A DNA stretch of 64,000 nucleotides, taken from NCBI RefSeq assembly GCF_027366395.1, contig NZ_CP114771.1, positions 1,674,001 through 1,738,000 of the forward strand, read 5' to 3'. The position numbers and the translations under genes are program-made. Below are positions 47,462 to 57,003 of this stretch, in pieces; positions within the stretch are counted from its first letter, which is position 1; the number at the start of each line of letters is the position of its first letter. The stretch comes from Endozoicomonas sp. GU-1. GTDB lineage: Bacteria; Pseudomonadota; Gammaproteobacteria; Pseudomonadales; Endozoicomonadaceae. The notes beneath the pieces are model-generated. The model searched no databases and had not been told where the DNA came from. It saw only the letters and a list, made by a program, of their open reading frames with translations.

Positions 47462-48998
47462 TTAAACCGGATGAGATTTAAGCATATCCGCCTCATAGCG
47501 CTCCTGATCCCTGATCGCCTCGACGACCATGGCCTCGACCTCTCGCTCTGCTTCAAGAAGCTGGGCAAGTTGATTGGTCCCAACAGAATCAACCATGCCC
47601 CCATCCGATCTCTTTTCCAGCGCCTCTTGCATATCAGCCATTCGCTCTTTTAACAGGAGCATTGTAAATGCCTGTGGATTATTAGCCCCTTCAAGACTGA
47701 GACTGTCGCCAAGATAGGGCTGATCGACGGGATTCTCTTCACTGGCTGTTAATGGTGGCTCTGCCGGGGGTATCGGAGACTGTGCATGTTTGGTGCCTTC
47801 AAGACTATCGTCAGGATTTGACTGATCAGCTGCATTTTTATCATTGGCCGTTACTGGTGGCTCTGCACGCAGCATTGGAGCCTGTGAATTATCGGCATCC
47901 TCAATACTGGTACTATCGCCAGGATATGACCGATTGACGGTATTTTTTTCACGGGCTGTCACGGGAGGCTCTGCAAGCAGCACCAGAGCCAGACCTTCAG
48001 CAGCATCGGCTAACTGTTGCTCAGATGGAGCGGCCTGATTGCGCACAGAGTCCAGCGCAGAGGTGTCACGGGCCGAAAAGAAACTGAACAGGTTATCAAC
48101 GACCTCCGGGCTTACCAGCGATTTCAAGGCCTCAGGAGAACCTTTACCTCCCCGGGGCTGACGACTTTCAATGTCACGATCCGATACCCGAAGAACCTCC
48201 CTGTCATAGTCAGCAGCAATAAGACTGGTCAGCCTGGAGCGAACCTCGTCACTGTCAAAACGCTTTTCCAATACTTTTAATTCATGTTTAAGTTCATCCA
48301 GCTGCTCTTCACCGGATTCCAGAGATTCCGGACTGATAGCCTTCACCAGGGGAACCGACAGGTCCCTGACCGCATTATCATCAGAACTCGAAAGCAGCGC
48401 CTCTTTTGCAGTCAGTCGCACCTCCGCGGCCATTTTCCTCCCTTTTAATGCTTCTATTTCAGCATCCAGTGCTGGCTTCTGATGGTCAGGAGCCCTGTCC
48501 CGTTCTGACTGTTTGCTGTTGATCGAATGCTGCGTAGACTCAATCGTTTTTCTCATTGCACTAATGTCCGATGAAAGAGAGACTTGTGCCTGTCGGTCCG
48601 CAGCCCGTATTTCAATGGTTGTCACACTGTTAAGTACCTTAAGGTCATTAATCGCACCTCTTAAGGACAACAGCAGGTTCTGGGTATCAGAAAGATCAAG
48701 CTCCCCCGGAGTCATGGCATTATTCTGGGCAATCGTGGCACGAAACGCATCAAGCCTCGACTGCAAGGTTCTTGCCAGATAGTCAACACCGTTGTTGCCA
48801 CTATTTGCCGGCGCATTCAGCTGGACACCCGCCTGACTTCCATCCGGACCTGCCCCCCCCAGATTGTGAGACAGAATTTGCTGGACTGTAGCCACTGCTT
48901 ACCCCATTCCCGGGATTTGCCGAAACATTGCCCGGTGTGCCCGGAGCAGACGTTATTCCTGTTTGTACACCACCCGGTTCTCCAACTGTGTTCGACAT
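47462..48998 (-). pseudogene. Probable type III secretion substrate, frameshifted in a G run
   Basis: The best-supported start is ATG 48998, preceded by GGGAGG. It gives a Gly/Ser/Pro-rich, disordered N-terminus (MSNTVGEPGGVQTGITSAPG) of the kind used as type III secretion signals. The frame breaks in eight G (48853-48860); seven would join it to the long frame GAGPDGSQAGVQLNAPANSG and give about 510 residues. The long frame can also start at GTG 48895, so a shorter 477-residue product is possible as written. The middle is helical and probably coiled coil (KTIESTQHSINSKQSERDR). Three diverged repeats follow, based on AEPPVTA(x)EKN and a SLEGANN-like segment. There is no hydrophobic translocator helix. 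The gene for a SycD-like chaperone is immediately upstream, supporting a secreted partner. Confidence 0.65.
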
Positions 48999-49082
48999 AA
49001 TAACGCCCTCCCTGACTCTGACGCCTGAAAATCACCCTGCCCGGTATTCCTTACCGGGCAACAAACAATCCCTGAAACATCT

Positions 49083-49577
49083 TCACTGCAATTTGCCACG
49101 AACAAAACTGGTCAATTTTTTCGCCTGCTGAAGCTCATCCTTCCAACGGGCGGACTGGCTCGCTCTTGTCACCGCCTCAGATAAAGCTTTCTGAGCCAGA
49201 GACCAGCGTTTGATCTCAATAAAGCATTTAGCCATCATCAGTGAAGCTCTTGGGTCCTTCTGATCAAGCTTTTCCCCATGAGCCAGCGTTGCCGCTGCCT
49301 CGGCAAACAGGGAAAGCTCATACTGAGACAAGCCCAGGCCAAGAAAATAGGAATAGCTGGTATGATCAAGCAGACAAAGATGTCGAAAGACCTTTAAAGC
49401 ATCGGTAAAATGGCCGGAATTAAATTGGGCAAAAGCCAACCTGTACATAGCATCAAGCTGACATTGATCCAAATTACGAAGTTCTTTCATGGAGCCACCT
49501 TTAGCCAGATAAGCGAGCCAAAGTGACGCTGAGGACGGCTGATCAGCCTTATTATCCATAACCCTCAAAAGCCTCAT
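49083..49577 (-). CDS. SycD/LcrH-family type III secretion chaperone
   Basis: This 164-residue protein has three TPR units (about 41-142). The blocks MYRLAFAQFNSGHFTDALKV, FRHLCLLDHTSYSYFLGLGL and DPRASLMMAKCFIEIKRWSL match the class II chaperones SycD, LcrH and IpgC, which hold translocators or related substrates before secretion. The start could be ATG 49577 or ATG 49559. It lies 84 bp upstream of the probable substrate gene on the same strand, the usual arrangement. No needle or export genes are in the window. Confidence 0.85.
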   Translation of the reverse strand: MRLLRVMDNKADQPSSASLWLAYLAKGGSMKELRNLDQCQLDAMYRLAFAQFNSGHFTDALKVFRHLCLLDHTSYSYFLGLGLSQYELSLFAEAAATLAHGEKLDQKDPRASLMMAKCFIEIKRWSLAQKALSEAVTRASQSARWKDELQQAKKLTSFVRGKLQ

Positions 49578-49916
49578 CCCTGATAAAATTGTGTAAGGTA
49601 TTATTCCATTATAACCAGTTTATATTTATACCTATTTATCATTAATAGCAGCAAGGCTGAAAACCGACCCAATCGCTTTAAAAATCAGATGTTTATATAA
49701 AACTCTGTGCTTTCTTTTTTTCACTCAGCACCTGAATTAAAAAATCAGTCGTATGGAATTTGCGGATACTTACAGGTGGACTGAGGTCTCAGAACATACA
49801 ACAACTCATTGACAAAGCCATCACCGGAATAAGCAATTCAGATAATGAAAGATTTGTATGCACTGGCATACTCTGATTACAAGGCATCTGGAATATTGAT
49901 TCACTAATTTTTAAGC
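49578..49916. other. Gene-free AT-rich spacer
   Basis: This 339-bp stretch between the chaperone gene's start and the porin terminator holds no convincing frame or RNA. It should contain the promoter of the chaperone/substrate operon, but I see no clear -35/-10 pair. Confidence 0.5.
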
Positions 49917-49948
49917 AAAAAAAAGAGGGCATACGCCCTCTTTTTTTT
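49917..49948. terminator. Strong rho-independent terminator after the porin gene
   Basis: GAGGGC-ATAC-GCCCTC has an eight-A tract on one side and an eight-T tract on the other, so it can work in both directions. Confidence 0.92.
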
Positions 49949-49967
49949 AACTTAAGCAGTTAACTGC

Positions 49968-51290
49968 TTAGAATGCAGCAACAGAGTAAGTCAGGTACAG
50001 ACGGTTAACGTCTTCATCGTACAAATCGCCCGGAACATTTCCACCTGCATCAGTACCATTTGCTCTGTAATTTACGTACAGCCAAGCAAGAGACAAACCT
50101 TCCAAGGATCCATCAAATGCGTAAGAAGCGAAGCTACCATATTCCCGACGCTTAAAGTTGGCGATGTTATCAGCATCGTCCCCCTTGGCATACCATAAAT
50201 CCCAACTCAGACCTTCCAATCCTTGATCTGCAAAGTTAAAACCACCAGATACAACGTAAGCCTTTTCCCCTTCCTTAGCATACTTCTCCCACTGGTCAAG
50301 ACTAGAGTTGAAGGTATCATTGTTACCAGCTACATAATTAGGATTAAAGTTACCATCTTTGGTTTTGTTATAGCCTAAACCAACATACGCATTGCCATAA
50401 TTGTAAGTTGCATTAAGGTTATAGTACTTCGATTGGTAGTCATCACCAGAGACATCACTTTTCACTTTACCGTAGCGTGCATCAAGATCAACAGAGCTCA
50501 TCTCATCTAACTCAAAGCTATACTCCGCTTTCAGAAAGCTCTGCTTAATTAAATCTTTCGACTTGCCATACTCCGCAGTCAACCCTAAACCTTCGTACGA
50601 ATAATTAGCCCCAAAAATACGGATGTTTTTGACAGGGACCTTGACGTCATCAGACTCACCATCTGTGCCTTTATCATCTACTACGTAAAGATCATTACTG
50701 AAGGATGAGTCATTACGATCACTGAAACCTGTAATTTCAGTAAAGTAAACATTTGCACCTTCAAAACCTACGGAAAGATCGTAACCAGTAGAACTAGCTG
50801 CAAGGATTCGAGAACCAGAATCTGAGTATGTTTCAGTACTACGCTTCTTGACACCTACAGTGCCGACCAATTCTACTCCACTAAAAGTATGCCTTGCTTT
50901 CAAATAAGCCTGTTGAAAGCCAGAGATAGAATGGGAATCAGTTAAGGTATCAGCAATATCATCACCATTAGCATCAATGTATGAACCAGATACATTCGAC
51001 GCAGAGTAATTCAGACCTTCTTTCACTTTCAAAGGCCCTGCATAACCAGCAGTAACAACCGCACCGACAAGATCATTAACATAACCACTGTCAAAGTCAG
51101 CTACCAAACCATGCGCCCATTCATTACGCTCATAGCCATTGTTATCTTTGGCTTTTTCTTTCCAGTAGTAGTTCTTATAAGTAAACGTCAGACTCGGATC
51201 CATAGTCACAGCTTCAGAAGCCTGAACAGAGGTAGCGGCGACAGCTGTAGCAACGGCTACACCCAGTGCGCTTTTAGCGAGGGTTTTCAT
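49968..51290 (-). CDS. OprD-family outer membrane porin
   Basis: Start ATG 51290 gives a clean signal peptide (MKTLAKSALGVAVATAVAAT, cut near VQA-SEA); longer frames upstream have no signal. The mature part is rich in alternating Tyr/Gly/Asp strands typical of an 18-strand barrel and ends in YLTYSVAAF, with the terminal Phe recognised by BamA. Size (440 residues) and the LSWDLWYAKGDDAD and LAWLYVNYRAN blocks match the OprD family, which takes up basic amino acids, aromatic acids, dipeptides or chito-oligosaccharides. The substrate here cannot be told. Codon use and a terminator with long tracts suggest high expression. Confidence 0.85.
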   Translation of the reverse strand: MKTLAKSALGVAVATAVAATSVQASEAVTMDPSLTFTYKNYYWKEKAKDNNGYERNEWAHGLVADFDSGYVNDLVGAVVTAGYAGPLKVKEGLNYSASNVSGSYIDANGDDIADTLTDSHSISGFQQAYLKARHTFSGVELVGTVGVKKRSTETYSDSGSRILAASSTGYDLSVGFEGANVYFTEITGFSDRNDSSFSNDLYVVDDKGTDGESDDVKVPVKNIRIFGANYSYEGLGLTAEYGKSKDLIKQSFLKAEYSFELDEMSSVDLDARYGKVKSDVSGDDYQSKYYNLNATYNYGNAYVGLGYNKTKDGNFNPNYVAGNNDTFNSSLDQWEKYAKEGEKAYVVSGGFNFADQGLEGLSWDLWYAKGDDADNIANFKRREYGSFASYAFDGSLEGLSLAWLYVNYRANGTDAGGNVPGDLYDEDVNRLYLTYSVAAF

Positions 51291-51436
51291 AATCAGAATT
51301 GCTCCCTGAGTACTTTGTGTTGTGTTTATTATTGCGACTACCACCAACTGACATAAGCAGTTCCCCTTGGTGATATACATCCTGTTCGCAACGAGAAATT
51401 ATTTTTCTACAACCCTGAACAAATTGCAACCATAAA

Positions 51437-51459
51437 AAAAGGAGCCGGTAAGCTCCTTT
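51437..51459 (-). terminator. Rho-independent terminator downstream of the HU-like gene
   Basis: On the minus strand AAAGGAGC-TTACCG-GCTCCTTT is followed by TTTTATGG. It lies 200 bp beyond the HU-like stop, after the palindromic repeat. Confidence 0.7.
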
Positions 51460-51537
51460 GGTTTTGCAGCTCTTATAAGCAGCCTGGTAAATGGTTTCAA
51501 TGCAATTGATGGGTTCCTTCACTGACCTCCATACTTC

Positions 51538-51625
51538 GTTCGTCCTGAGCGGAGTCGAAGGGCGTAAGCTACATACCCTGAATAAAGACTGTGCCAACCA
51601 CCCTTCGACTCCGCTCAGGGTGAAC
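51538..51625. repeat. Long palindromic repeat, 25-bp arms
   Basis: The left arm GTTCGTCCTGAGCGGAGTCG plus AAGGG and the right arm (51601-51625) are inverted copies with two mismatches, separated by 38 bp. CTGAGCGGAGTCGAAGGG-type palindromes recur as dispersed repeats in many bacterial genomes. It lies in the 3' region of the HU-like gene. Confidence 0.7.
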
Positions 51626-51661
51626 GGAGATTGTACACATCAAACTCATTGAAATGATGCA

Positions 51662-52003
51662 CTACGATGCTGCAAACTCCTTCAGCTTCTTCAACGGCCT
51701 TACCTTCACCTGAATAGAAGCGGGCTTGGCTGGCACATCCATTAATTCGCCAGGTTTGAAAGGGTTTGGCACACCTTTTTTGGCTTTTTGCGCCGGTTTT
51801 TTCTTGGTCACGATTTTTAACAGACCGGGCAAGGTAAACTCACCACACCCCCGTTTTTTAATATGGCGTTCAACCAGTTCACTCAGTTCATCCATTACCG
51901 CACTGACCTGCTTTCTGCTAAGCCCGGTATTCTCGGCAATTTCTGCCAGCATCTGGGTTTTGCTGTATTTTTCCTTGATTGCGGGTGCTTTTTTCCCAGC
52001 CAT
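51662..52003 (-). CDS. HU-family DNA-binding protein, long form
   Basis: This is a 113-residue HU/IHF-fold protein with a basic N-terminal extension (MAGKKAPAIKEKYSK). The body contains MLAEIAENTGLSRKQVSAVM, FTLPGLLKIVTKKKPA and a C-terminal KVRPLKKLKEFA. The usual DNA-inserting arm is replaced by VPNPFKPGELMDVPAKPAS. AGGAG precedes ATG. Such longer HU-like proteins coexist with standard HU in Legionella- and Coxiella-like gammaproteobacteria. It probably compacts or bends DNA. Confidence 0.85.
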   Translation of the reverse strand: MAGKKAPAIKEKYSKTQMLAEIAENTGLSRKQVSAVMDELSELVERHIKKRGCGEFTLPGLLKIVTKKKPAQKAKKGVPNPFKPGELMDVPAKPASIQVKVRPLKKLKEFAAS

Positions 52004-52019
52004 AGTCGTACTCTCCTGA

Positions 52020-52720
52020 TGAAAATTCCTTTTAAGCCTTCCCTTAGGCTTTCCCTTTTAAAGAGGGCATTGAGCGCTTGCCAATGTTTTTGCTGTTATC
52101 TGATTAAAGCGATCTGCTTTGACCAGCTAACGACAACTATCAGCGACTGCATTATCTGCCACAGCACCAGGCGGATTCGGTACCTCCCTTTCTCAATAAG
52201 ACATGACCAGAGTTGCCTTATCACTCCATGAGTACAACGTTATCTATTAACAACCTCTAAACATTTCTACAACTTTACGAACACCATGCTTAATAGAAGA
52301 CGGCAGCAGTAGATATTCAAGGTACTGAATACCACTATAATATCGGTATTTTTCCACGTCGAGCATTTTTTACCAAAAGATTCACACACAAATAACAGAG
52401 TCAATCAACCCTTCCAACAACTCACCAGAAGGCTCACAGCGCTGTTTACAGACTCTTTCACGCCTGCCTGCACCGTCCGTGAAGTGTCTCGACTAATGTT
52501 AAATGCCAGGCAGGCCTGTCAATATTTGAGAAATAAACATCATAAAGGTACATTAACACTGATATGGGAAACCATGTGTTCCATCATAATAAGTTGCACA
52601 ACGTGTTTGTCGGGCTCAATGTTGTCTGGTCATGATTAAAAAATGCACGACAGCTTTACACCAGATTCTGTTTTCACGGATGGCTTGTGGTTCTGAAAAG
52701 CCTATGCGTAGAAGGGCTCG
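52020..52720. other. Gene-free region between divergent HU-like and cold-shock genes
   Basis: This 700-bp AT-rich stretch has no supported coding frame on either strand. It must hold the HU-like promoter and the 5' leader of the cold-shock-domain gene. Long structured leaders are common on cold-shock mRNAs, but I could not identify a cold-box element by eye. Confidence 0.5.
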
Positions 52721-53377
52721 ATGTTTTCAACTGATACTGATAACAAATTAAGGGAACATGCCTTGAAACATTTAAAAATAGCTCATCTTTTAACCGGCCT
52801 GTTGGCATTTTTTTTCGTCATTGCCATCATGACCAACCTCTACCAGCCATCAACAGCCGCTGCCAACCCAACCAACCCGGTGGTTGCACTATTACTGATG
52901 GCCGCCTCATTAAATTTAATGACAGGAGCCTACCTGAGCAGACGCACTGGCTTCCAACGGTGGTTGCAGATAGCCGGTTCCGTCCTGCTGTTTTCAGCGC
53001 TCTGCGCAGCGGTGGGTTTCGCCTATAACAACACCCTGATGATCTCTGGCGTGACTCTCGACCAGATGACGCTGTTTTCAGTCAGCACCGGCACCCTGTT
53101 TCATGTTATCGCCAACCTGCCCGGCAGCTCCGGCTCAGCGGCGGAACCGCTTGATGACTCCGGACGGGAAACCGGCTCGGTCAAATGGTTCAATATCACC
53201 AAAGGGTTTGGCTTTATTACCCGTGATATGGGTGAAGATGTCTTTGTCCATTACCGTGCCATACGTGGTGAAGGACACCGAACCCTGAGTGAAGGACAGC
53301 GGGTTGAGTTTATTGTGGTTGAAAGGGACAAAGGCCTTCAGGCGGAAGATGTGATTGCCGCACCGAAAGGAAGATAG
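52721..53377 (+). CDS. Membrane-anchored cold-shock-domain protein
   Basis: The product has 218 residues. Three or four hydrophobic segments occupy the first 130 ([57 protein letters not shown]). A linker leads to a cold-shock domain at about 150-216 with [18 protein letters not shown] (RNP1-like KGFGFI) and [10 protein letters not shown] (RNP2-like). AAGGG five bases before ATG is a good ribosome site. The fused order suggests an RNA or single-stranded DNA binder held at the inner membrane. That role is inferred. Confidence 0.8.
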   Translation: MFSTDTDNKLREHALKHLKIAHLLTGLLAFFFVIAIMTNLYQPSTAAANPTNPVVALLLMAASLNLMTGAYLSRRTGFQRWLQIAGSVLLFSALCAAVGFAYNNTLMISGVTLDQMTLFSVSTGTLFHVIANLPGSSGSAAEPLDDSGRETGSVKWFNITKGFGFITRDMGEDVFVHYRAIRGEGHRTLSEGQRVEFIVVERDKGLQAEDVIAAPKGR

Positions 53378-53444
53378 GCATTCCGGTCTTCTGGCTGGCA
53401 AGCGTTATTCCGGCCAGAAGAATCCGGAGCCGTCTAATCATCAA

Positions 53445-53645
53445 TCAATAGTGGGGAGGAGGTAACTCTTCCTGGCTTTCCAGCTGTTCAGCCACCATCT
53501 CTTCAAATTGCTTTTTCAGTTGCGCCATGGCTTCTGTTAACCGGTCAATATCTTTCTGCTGCCGGGTAACCACTTCATTCAATTGAGCAATCGTATCCTC
53601 CTGAAAACTCAACTGGGTTTGCAGTTCAAGCAGTTCATCTTGCAT
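53445..53645 (-). CDS. slyX: SlyX family protein
   Basis: This 66-residue coiled-coil protein reads ELQTQLSFQEDTIAQLNEVV, then heptads of Leu and Ile, and ends in the family's PPPHY. GGAG lies nine bases before ATG. SlyX is widespread in proteobacteria, and its function is not established. Confidence 0.93.
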   Translation of the reverse strand: MQDELLELQTQLSFQEDTIAQLNEVVTRQQKDIDRLTEAMAQLKKQFEEMVAEQLESQEELPPPHY

Positions 53646-53778
53646 CGTTTGTTACTCCCACAGGCAGCCAGCCAAACCACTTCCGGTCATTAAACAAGAT
53701 CGGTTACAGGCAACCGGAAGCAGATTAATCTGCGCAGTCTACTCCTTGAGCTTCTGCCTTCCAAATTTACCTTACCTG

Positions 53779-54222
53779 TCAAGCCCACTGGAAAGAAGGC
53801 ATATCGGTAATGCCCGTTTTCAGCTTGTGCATCACCTCTGCGAGCTGTTCATCCGTATAAGGCCGGGCTGGATGCCTGCCCCACACCGGCGCTGGCCAGG
53901 CAGCATCCGCCGTGAAACGGACGACATGATGCACATGCAGCTGTCGAACCACGTTACCCAACGCGGCCACATTCATCTTGTCTGCACAGAACAGCACCTG
54001 CAGCATTTCTGCCAGATATGAGGATTCAAAAAGCAGCTGTTGCTGGGCCGCCTCATCCAACTGATAAATCTCTTCCACCCCTTGGATACGGGGAACCAGG
54101 ATAAACCAGGGATACTGGCTATCGTTCATTAGCAAAAGGCGACAAACAGGAAAATCACCAATAACCACACAGTCTCTTGCCAGCTGGGGATCCAGTTCAA
54201 AGCTACTCACGGTACAGCCCAT
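53779..54222 (-). CDS. HIT family protein
   Basis: The product has 147 residues. The histidine triad reads QLHVHHVVRF (HxHxH with hydrophobic spacers), the nucleotide-binding and catalytic site of HIT hydrolases. SQYPWFILVPRIQGVEEIYQ and LGNVVRQLHVHH match the branch found in Pseudomonas and Vibrio. Likely substrates are dinucleotides or nucleotidyl conjugates, unproven. The start may instead be GTG four codons in. Confidence 0.88.
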   Translation of the reverse strand: MGCTVSSFELDPQLARDCVVIGDFPVCRLLLMNDSQYPWFILVPRIQGVEEIYQLDEAAQQQLLFESSYLAEMLQVLFCADKMNVAALGNVVRQLHVHHVVRFTADAAWPAPVWGRHPARPYTDEQLAEVMHKLKTGITDMPSFQWA

Positions 54223-54376
54223 CCAGAGAAAATAGAATAGAGAGGGTATTTTTCAGAACAACCAATCAGGGGATTTTGCAACAGCGGTTGGTATAATAAC
54301 CGATTGGCCTTAAAATGCCGCATTAATTGACGTCAAATTTTGACACGCTTTTTTGAACAGCCTGGTAAATGAGCAC

Positions 54377-56095
54377 ATGAGAACCAGTCAGTATCTGATT
54401 CCAACCCTTAAGGAGACGCCTGCCGATGCCGTGGTCATCAGCCACCAGCTGATGTTGCGTGCCGGTATGATCCGCAAACTGGCATCCGGCCTCTATACCT
54501 GGCTGCCTCTGGGTCTCAGGGTCCTGCAAAAAGTAGAAAACATTGTCCGTGAAGAGATGAACCGCTCTGGCGCACTGGAAACCCTGATGCCTGCAGTACA
54601 ACCGGCGGAACTGTGGCAGGAAACCGGTCGCTGGGATCAATTTGGCGCTGAACTGCTGCGCTTTCAGGATCGCCACGGTCGTGATTTTGTGATTGGCCCA
54701 ACCCATGAAGAAGTCATTACCGATATTGCCCGTAACGAGTTGAACAGCTACAAGCAGCTGCCAATCAACCTGTACCAGATCCAAACCAAATTCCGTGACG
54801 AGCGTCGCCCACGTTTTGGCCTGATGCGTGGCCGCGAATTCCTGATGAAAGACGCCTATTCATTCCATGCCACTGAAGCGTGTCTGCAAGCTGAGTATCA
54901 GAATATGCACGCGACCTACTGCCGTATCTTTGACCGTCTGGGTCTTGAATACCGTGCAGTGCAGGCTGACAGTGGCGCCATTGGCGGCAGTGGTTCCCAG
55001 GAGTTCCATGTACTGGCCGAGTCCGGTGAAGATGCCATCGTATTCAGTGACCAGAGCGACTACGCAGCCAACATTGAGAAAGCAGAAGCCATTGCCCCTG
55101 CTGGTAACCGCCCTGCCCCCTCTGCAGCGATGACACTGGTGGACACTCCGGATGCCCGGACCATCGATCAACTGGTAGAACAGTTCAACCTGCCTGTTGA
55201 AAAAACCATCAAGACCCTGATTGTTGCGGCTGCAGAGGACGCTGACAGCGAGTTCATTGCCCTGCTGATCCGTGGCGATCACGAGCTTAACGAAGTCAAG
55301 GCGGAAAACCTTGCGGATGTGGCCGCTCCCCTGCGCTTTGCCACCGAAGAAGAAGTTAAAAACATCATGGGTGCCGGCCCTGGTTCACTTGGTCCGGTTA
55401 ACTGCCCAATGCCGGTGATTGTTGATCGAACCGTAGCAAAAATGGCCGACTTTGGTGCCGGTGCCAATATCGAAGGCAAACACTACTTCGGCATCAACTG
55501 GGAGCGTGACTGCACCTTCAGCCGCGTTGAAGATCTGCGCAATATTCAGGAAGGTGACCCAAGCCCTTGTGGTAAAGGGCAGCTGTTTATCAAGCGTGGT
55601 ATCGAAGTGGGCCATATTTTCCAGCTGGGTACCAAATACAGCGAATCCATGAACGCCAGGGTTCTCAGTGAAAATGGCAAGAGCATTCCGCTGGCCATGG
55701 GCTGCTATGGCATCGGCGTTTCCAGAACCGCCGCTGCCGCCATTGAGCAGAACTACGATGACCGTGGCATTATCTGGCCGGAAGCCATCGCGCCTTTCCA
55801 GATCGCCCTGGTACCTCTGAAGATCGAAAAATCCGAAGCAGTCCGTGAAGCGGCCGAAAAACTCTACCAGGAACTGACCACAGCAGGCTTTGAAGTGCTG
55901 ATGGACGACAGAAAAGCCAGCCCCGGAGTTAAGTTTGCCGATATGGAGCTTATCGGTATTCCGCACCGCGTGGTTCTCAGCGACCGTGGCCTGGCCGATG
56001 GCATGGTGGAATACAAGCACCGCACTGCAAACAATAAAGAAGATATTCAGCTCAGTGAAATTATCGAACTGCTTAAAAAACGCACAAATCGCTAA
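54377..56095 (+). CDS. proS: Prolyl-tRNA synthetase
   Basis: Start ATG 54377 gives [20 protein letters not shown], the E. coli-like N-terminus; the open frame upstream adds eight unmatched residues. Class II motifs are visible ([32 protein letters not shown]). The central YbaK-like editing domain (about 225-400) removes mischarged alanine. The anticodon domain ends in KKRTNR. The length of 572 residues is typical. Confidence 0.97.
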   Translation: MRTSQYLIPTLKETPADAVVISHQLMLRAGMIRKLASGLYTWLPLGLRVLQKVENIVREEMNRSGALETLMPAVQPAELWQETGRWDQFGAELLRFQDRHGRDFVIGPTHEEVITDIARNELNSYKQLPINLYQIQTKFRDERRPRFGLMRGREFLMKDAYSFHATEACLQAEYQNMHATYCRIFDRLGLEYRAVQADSGAIGGSGSQEFHVLAESGEDAIVFSDQSDYAANIEKAEAIAPAGNRPAPSAAMTLVDTPDARTIDQLVEQFNLPVEKTIKTLIVAAAEDADSEFIALLIRGDHELNEVKAENLADVAAPLRFATEEEVKNIMGAGPGSLGPVNCPMPVIVDRTVAKMADFGAGANIEGKHYFGINWERDCTFSRVEDLRNIQEGDPSPCGKGQLFIKRGIEVGHIFQLGTKYSESMNARVLSENGKSIPLAMGCYGIGVSRTAAAAIEQNYDDRGIIWPEAIAPFQIALVPLKIEKSEAVREAAEKLYQELTTAGFEVLMDDRKASPGVKFADMELIGIPHRVVLSDRGLADGMVEYKHRTANNKEDIQLSEIIELLKKRTNR

Positions 56096-56156
56096 CGGTA
56101 CTTTAACTGCTGACAGCCTTTTACCCGCTATAAGTAGCTTGCTGAAAACTGCCATG

Positions 56157-56182
56157 CCCAAAGCCCGATTCCGGGCTTTGGG
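56157..56182 (+). promoter_or_regulatory. Hairpin abutting the GTG start of the transglycosylase gene
   Basis: CCCAAAGCCCG, loop ATTC and CGGGCTTTGGG form a perfect 11-bp stem ending three bases before GTG 56186. It has no T tract. It covers the only G-rich stretch that could serve as ribosome site, so it may control translation, or be an attenuator after proS. Confidence 0.4.
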
Positions 56183-56185
56183 ATT

Positions 56186-56734
56186 GTGGCCGTTCTTGTC
56201 ATGGCTCTTGTTATGCCAGCAGCCAGTCAGGCGGAATGGCACGACCCGATTTTACAGGAAGTGCTGTCACGCTCACTGGATCAACCCAGCAGCTTTGACG
56301 ATCAGTTTGACGCCGAGGTCTGGCTGGTTGATATGTCTGCCCGTCTGGCCCGGTTTATTAAAGACCCGGACCTTCGGCTTGAGGTGCTCAGGATGATTCA
56401 CTTCGAAGCATCCAAGGTAGATTTACAACCGGAGCTGGTGCTGGCACTGATTCAGACAGAATCTGCCTTTGACCAGTATGCGGTGTCTTCGGCTGGTGCC
56501 CTGGGTTTAATGCAGATTATGCCGTTCTGGAAAAATGTTATTGGCCGGGATAAGGACAACCTCATCACTATCCAGACCAACCTGCGCTATGGCTGCACCA
56601 TTCTCAGTTATTACCTTAAGAAAGAAAATGGCAATCTGACCAGGGCTCTGGCCCGATATAATGGCAGCCTGGGCAAAACCTGGTATCCGGAGCGCGTACT
56701 GACCAACTGGGAACGTCACTGGGTTGTGAATTAA
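56186..56734 (+). CDS. SLT-domain lytic murein transglycosylase
   Basis: This is a 182-residue exported enzyme. Start GTG 56186 yields a short signal peptide, MAVLVMALVMPAASQA; no ATG in this frame lies upstream before a stop. The SLT domain runs from about residue 70: LVLALIQTESAFDQYAVSSA (catalytic Glu in QTES), GALGLMQIMPFW, NLRYGCTILSYYL and ALARYNGS. It cleaves peptidoglycan to anhydro-muropeptides. Family assignment is firm; which cellular process it serves is unknown. Confidence 0.9.
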   Translation: MAVLVMALVMPAASQAEWHDPILQEVLSRSLDQPSSFDDQFDAEVWLVDMSARLARFIKDPDLRLEVLRMIHFEASKVDLQPELVLALIQTESAFDQYAVSSAGALGLMQIMPFWKNVIGRDKDNLITIQTNLRYGCTILSYYLKKENGNLTRALARYNGSLGKTWYPERVLTNWERHWVVN

Positions 56735-57003
56735 CCCGTGGTAAACGAGTCAAACGCCTGCAGCGACTCTTCGGTAATGGCAATATTAACCACCCTGGCC
56801 AGAGGTGGTCCTTTATGAAGCCACTCTTCCAGCCTGGCAACGGCTTCTTCTGAGCCACACATTAACACTTCAACCCGTCCATCCGGCAGATTTCTTGCCC
56901 AGCCACCAATGCCCAGGCGACGGGCTCGCTCCTGGGTTGAACCTCGAAACCAGACACCCTGTACCCTGCCTTCAACAAAGGCTCTTTTGCATACATCAGC
57001 CAT
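56731..57003 (-). CDS. acyP: Acylphosphatase
   Basis: This 90-residue protein contains the family signature VEGRVQGVWFRGSTQERAR, including the catalytic Arg, and GGWARNLPDGRVEVLMCG with the catalytic Asn. It hydrolyses acyl phosphates such as acetyl or carbamoyl phosphate. Its start overlaps the end of the upstream TlpA-like gene by 8 bp. Its stop overlaps the convergent transglycosylase gene by four bases. Confidence 0.95.
   Translation of the reverse strand: MADVCKRAFVEGRVQGVWFRGSTQERARRLGIGGWARNLPDGRVEVLMCGSEEAVARLEEWLHKGPPLARVVNIAITEESLQAFDSFTTG

Noticed and set aside
54276-54297. TTGCAA and TATAAT upstream of proS as a promoter
   Set aside because: The spacing is 10 bp, far from the 16-18 bp needed, and no better -35 sits at the right distance. 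It is not listed as a feature.
55385-56242. 285-codon minus-strand frame opposite proS
   Set aside because: It is antisense to a fully conserved prolyl-tRNA synthetase and has no recognisable domain.
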